A stretch of DNA of 64,000 nt from Polaribacter pectinis (GTDB lineage Bacteria > Bacteroidota > Bacteroidia > Flavobacteriales > Flavobacteriaceae). Below are positions 61,435 through 64,000 of the stretch, one piece after another. Position 1 is the first letter of the stretch. Each line of letters starts with the position of its first letter. A model generated the notes under the pieces. It did no database searches and had not been told where the DNA came from. It saw only the letters and a list, made by a program, of their open reading frames with translations. Location: the NCBI RefSeq assembly GCF_014352875.1, contig NZ_CP060695.1:1023501-1087500 (forward strand), read 5' to 3'. Both the position numbers and the translations under genes were made by a program.

Positions 61435-63063
61435 ATGAAAACAAAATCAATTATTCCAGAAAAATCAGATTTAGGAGTTTACGGTATCAAAAACGTAACT
61501 ACAAAATGGAACTTACCACCAGAAGAACTTCAGAGAATAACTGTAGAAAAAGGAATGGGAAGAGAAACAAAAAACGGAACTTTGGCAATTAATACTGGAA
61601 AATTTACAGGTAGATCTCCTCAAGACAGATTTATTGTAAAAGATGAGTATACAGCAGACAAAGTTTGGTGGGGAAAAACCAACAAACCTATTTCTTCAGA
61701 AAACTTTAATAAACTTCAAATCAATGTACAAGAATATTTATCAAATAGAGAATTGTATGTAAGAGATGGTTATGTATGTGCAGACCCAACTTACAAAACA
61801 AATATTAGAACTATAACAGAATTTCCTTGGTCTAACTTATTTGTTTACAATATGTTTTTGAGACCTTCTGAAGAAGAACAAAAAGTTTTTGATGAAGATT
61901 GGTTAATTTTATGTGCACCAGGTTATGTTTGTGAAGACCCAAAAGCTTACGGTATTCGTCAAGGAAATTTTTCTATTATTAATTTTACAAAAAAAATAGC
62001 TTTAATTGGTGGTTCTGCATATACAGGAGAAATGAAAAAAGGTATTTTCTCTGCATTAAACTTAATCTTACCAATTGAGAGAAATGTTTTACCAATGCAT
62101 TGTTCTGCAAATGTTGGCGAAAATGGAGATACAGCTATTTTCTTCGGATTATCTGGAACAGGAAAAACAACATTATCTGCAGATCCAAATAGAAAATTAA
62201 TTGGTGATGATGAGCATGGATGGACAGCAGAAAATAATATTTTTAATTTTGAAGGTGGTTGTTATGCAAAAGTTATAGACCTAACAGAAGAAAAAGAACC
62301 AGATATTTTTAGAGCAATAAAACCTGGTGCTTTGCTAGAAAATGTTGTTTTTAACGATAATAACGATGTAGATTACATGAGTGGCGAAATCACACAAAAT
62401 ACACGTGTAAGCTACCCTATATATCATATAGATAATATCCAAGAACCTTCATTTGCAGGAAATCCTAAAAACATTTTCTTTTTAACTTGTGATGCTTTTG
62501 GTGTTTTACCTCCAGTTTCTAAATTAACTCCAGGGCAAGCTGCTTATCACTTTATATCTGGTTACACTGCAAAAGTAGCAGGTACAGAAGCTGGTATAAC
62601 AGAACCAGTACCTTCTTTCTCTGCTTGTTTTGGCGAACCTTTTATGCCATTGCACCCAACCAAATATGCAGAAATGTTAAGTAAAAAAATGACAGATGCT
62701 GGTGTAAATGTTTGGTTAATTAATACAGGTTGGTCTGGTGGGCCTCATGGAATTGGTTCTCGTATTAAATTAAAATATACAAGAGCTATGATTACAGAAA
62801 TCTTAAACGGAAGTTTAGATAATGTAGAATTTGAACAACATCCAATTTTTGGTTTATTTATGCCAAAATATTGTCCTAATGTTCCAACAGAAATGTTAGA
62901 CCCAATGAACACTTGGTTACAAAAAGGTGCTTACATTAGTAAAGCAATCCATTTAGCACATTTCTTCCACTTAAACTTCGAAAAATTTGCTAATGAAGCT
63001 TCAGAACAAATTATAGAAGGTGGTCCATTAATCGATGAACATCATCATTTAGATCATATGTAG
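61435..63063 (+). CDS. pckA: Phosphoenolpyruvate carboxykinase (ATP)
   Basis: 542 residues, the normal length of the ATP-dependent enzyme. Motifs: RSPQDRFIV (substrate loop), the PEPCK-specific PMHCSANVGENGD, kinase-1a loop FGLSGTGKTTLSADP, kinase-2 LIGDDEHGW and TRVSYPIYHI. It turns oxaloacetate and ATP to PEP and CO2, the entry to gluconeogenesis. Probably cotranscribed with the upstream transporter (26-nt gap), pairing dicarboxylate uptake with gluconeogenesis, and terminated at 63073. Confidence 0.97.
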   Translation: MKTKSIIPEKSDLGVYGIKNVTTKWNLPPEELQRITVEKGMGRETKNGTLAINTGKFTGRSPQDRFIVKDEYTADKVWWGKTNKPISSENFNKLQINVQEYLSNRELYVRDGYVCADPTYKTNIRTITEFPWSNLFVYNMFLRPSEEEQKVFDEDWLILCAPGYVCEDPKAYGIRQGNFSIINFTKKIALIGGSAYTGEMKKGIFSALNLILPIERNVLPMHCSANVGENGDTAIFFGLSGTGKTTLSADPNRKLIGDDEHGWTAENNIFNFEGGCYAKVIDLTEEKEPDIFRAIKPGALLENVVFNDNNDVDYMSGEITQNTRVSYPIYHIDNIQEPSFAGNPKNIFFLTCDAFGVLPPVSKLTPGQAAYHFISGYTAKVAGTEAGITEPVPSFSACFGEPFMPLHPTKYAEMLSKKMTDAGVNVWLINTGWSGGPHGIGSRIKLKYTRAMITEILNGSLDNVEFEQHPIFGLFMPKYCPNVPTEMLDPMNTWLQKGAYISKAIHLAHFFHLNFEKFANEASEQIIEGGPLIDEHHHLDHM

Positions 63064-63072
63064 TTTCTTTTT

Positions 63073-63115
63073 AGGCTAGGTTTTTCTTATGAGAATTGGA
63101 AAACCTAGCCTTTTT
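63073..63115 (+). terminator. Intrinsic terminator after pckA
   Basis: 12-bp stem AGGCTAGGTTTT / AAAACCTAGCCT (63073-63084 / 63100-63111), a 15-nt loop, then a T-run. Confidence 0.9.
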
Positions 63116-63130
63116 AAATAGTAAGTAATT

Positions 63131-63811
63131 ATGAAGAAGGTAATTTTAATAGGTATCTTAATTTTTTCATTCTTAAATTTTAACGCCCAAACTAAATCAG
63201 AAAAAAAATTTGGAAGCTGGTATATGTATTATGGTAATCATACAATTTCAAATAATTGGAGCGTTTTAACAGGGTTTGAAGAGAGAAACTATCAAACTTT
63301 TCAAAACTATAATTTAATACTTTATAATGTTGGTGTTAACTATAAAATTTCTAAAAAATTTATAGCAACAATAAGTTATATGTATTTAGATATTGACAGA
63401 ACTTTTGATCCAGATGTAGACCCTAACACCATAGAAAACAGACATTATGAACAGATTTTGTATGTAACTAAACATTTTAAACTTCCATTTTCTCATCGAT
63501 TGAGAATTGAACACAGACACCTAAATTCTATGGGAATAAAATCATTAAGAAACAGAGTTAGATATAGATTAAAAACTAAAATCTCTTTAAATAAAAGGTT
63601 TTACATAACAGCAAGTAATGAATCTTTCTTTAATTTTAACGGAAATCTATATGCAGAAAACAGGTTTTATTCTGCCTTCGGATTAAAAGCTTCAAAAGCT
63701 ATTTCTTTAGAAGTAGGCTATTTGGGTCATTACATAAATGACCTCCATTTAGACAGATTACAAGTTGGTTTGTTTTTGAAAACAGATTTTAGAAAAAAAG
63801 CAAAGATTTAA
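63131..63811 (+). CDS. DUF2490 family secreted beta-barrel-like protein
   Basis: 226 residues, signal peptide (MKKVILIGILIFSFLNFNAQ). The mature part matches DUF2490: GSWYMYYGNHTISNNWSV, EERNYQ, FKLPFSHRLRIEHRH, FNFNGNLYAENRFYSAFGLK and the C-terminal GLFLKTDF. The alternating aromatic strands suggest an outer-membrane or periplasmic beta structure; function unknown. Its stop overlaps the stop of the convergent next gene by 3 nt. Confidence 0.85.
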   Translation: MKKVILIGILIFSFLNFNAQTKSEKKFGSWYMYYGNHTISNNWSVLTGFEERNYQTFQNYNLILYNVGVNYKISKKFIATISYMYLDIDRTFDPDVDPNTIENRHYEQILYVTKHFKLPFSHRLRIEHRHLNSMGIKSLRNRVRYRLKTKISLNKRFYITASNESFFNFNGNLYAENRFYSAFGLKASKAISLEVGYLGHYINDLHLDRLQVGLFLKTDFRKKAKI

Positions 63812-64000
63812 TTCTTTGCTTTTTCAATTGCTTGTTCAATGTCTGCAATTAAATCTTTGGTTTCTTCTATTCCAACAGAAAAACGAATGAGACCATCTTT
63901 AATGCCTTGTATTGCTCTTTCTTCTGCAGATAACAATGCATGAGAAGTATGAGTTGGACTTAACATTGTGCTTTCTACACCAGCCAAACTCATTGAAGGT
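63808..64000 (-). CDS. Trans-sulfuration PLP enzyme (cystathionine gamma-synthase/lyase family), C-terminal part
   Basis: Only the last ~64 residues are in the window, running off the right edge. PSMSLAGVESTMLSPTHTSH and then IQGIKDGLIRFSVGIEETKDLIADIEQA (split near residue 40) form the conserved C-terminal domain of the Cys/Met metabolism PLP-dependent family: SLGG-E-S, H-S-H and GL-R-SVG-E motifs. Subfamily (cystathionine gamma-synthase, gamma-lyase, O-acylhomoserine thiolyase or methionine gamma-lyase) cannot be told from this piece. Confidence 0.85.
   Translation of the reverse strand, partial: PSMSLAGVESTMLSPTHTSHALLSAEERAIQGIKDGLIRFSVGIEETKDLIADIEQAIEKAKN

Overview
The window is ordinary, gene-dense chromosome of a low-GC marine-type member of the Flavobacteriaceae. 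A Polaribacter-like genus is my best guess, but the sequence alone does not fix it. The lineage is indicated by the very AT-rich codon use, by TAnnTTTG-type -7 promoter boxes, by bacillithiol genes (bshA, bshB1), a split transketolase, a flavobacterial DnaJ with only two zinc motifs, DUF4290, DUF3810 and DUF2490 families, and by many secreted proteins and lipoproteins. I see no insertion sequence, prophage, CRISPR array or rRNA operon. RNA genes are one RNase P RNA, one tRNA-His, one cobalamin riboswitch and two copies of a structured intergenic element.

Layout. 1-3.4 kb (-): a tight operon of an ATP-grasp ligase (glutathione-synthase-like), a two-domain rhodanese, a TerB-like small protein, an N-formylglutamate-amidohydrolase-like enzyme and the start of a DUF1704-like putative metallopeptidase. 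This is the most plausible little-described system here. 3.4-10.8 kb: a dicarboxylate/glutamate symporter, a DUF937 protein, bshA, an orphan transketolase N-terminal subunit, a secreted protein of the so-called asparagine synthetase B family, and dnaB. 10.9-21.6 kb (mostly +): a DUF3810 membrane protein, a large GT2/membrane glycosyltransferase fusion, two secreted amidohydrolase-fold proteins, an rRNA methyltransferase and a polyphosphate-glucokinase-like ROK kinase. 21.9-33.4 kb (-): an RskA-like lipoprotein with a Crp/Fnr regulator, aconitase, rnpB, dnaJ-grpE, a NUMOD4/HNH protein, murA (with Asp in place of the fosfomycin-target Cys), DUF4290 and a UvrD-type helicase.

33.5-35.6 kb (+): a satD-DUF3307-unknown operon preceded by three 20-bp palindromes repeated at an exact 28-bp period. 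35.6-39.1 kb: a B12 module, a riboswitch-controlled TonB receptor divergent from a BtuF-like lipoprotein. 39.2-46.9 kb (-): a 7TM sensor fused to a LuxR DNA-binding domain, a DUF2834-racemase pair, an outer-membrane barrel, and parC-parE. 47-54.4 kb (+): lysA, a fumarylacetoacetase-like hydrolase, a GNAT acetyltransferase, tex, a 47-residue antitoxin-like protein, and topB (TTG start). 54.5-64 kb: a VF530/SDR/aminopeptidase P operon, gcvT, tRNA-His, bshB1, a SLC13-type transporter with pckA, a DUF2490 protein, and the C-terminus of a trans-sulfuration enzyme.

Functional threads: low-molecular-weight thiol chemistry (bshA, bshB1, a GshB-like ligase, a rhodanese); central carbon metabolism (aconitase, PEP carboxykinase, dicarboxylate transporters, transketolase, glucokinase); replication and topology (dnaB, parC/E, topB, uvrD); and B12 uptake.
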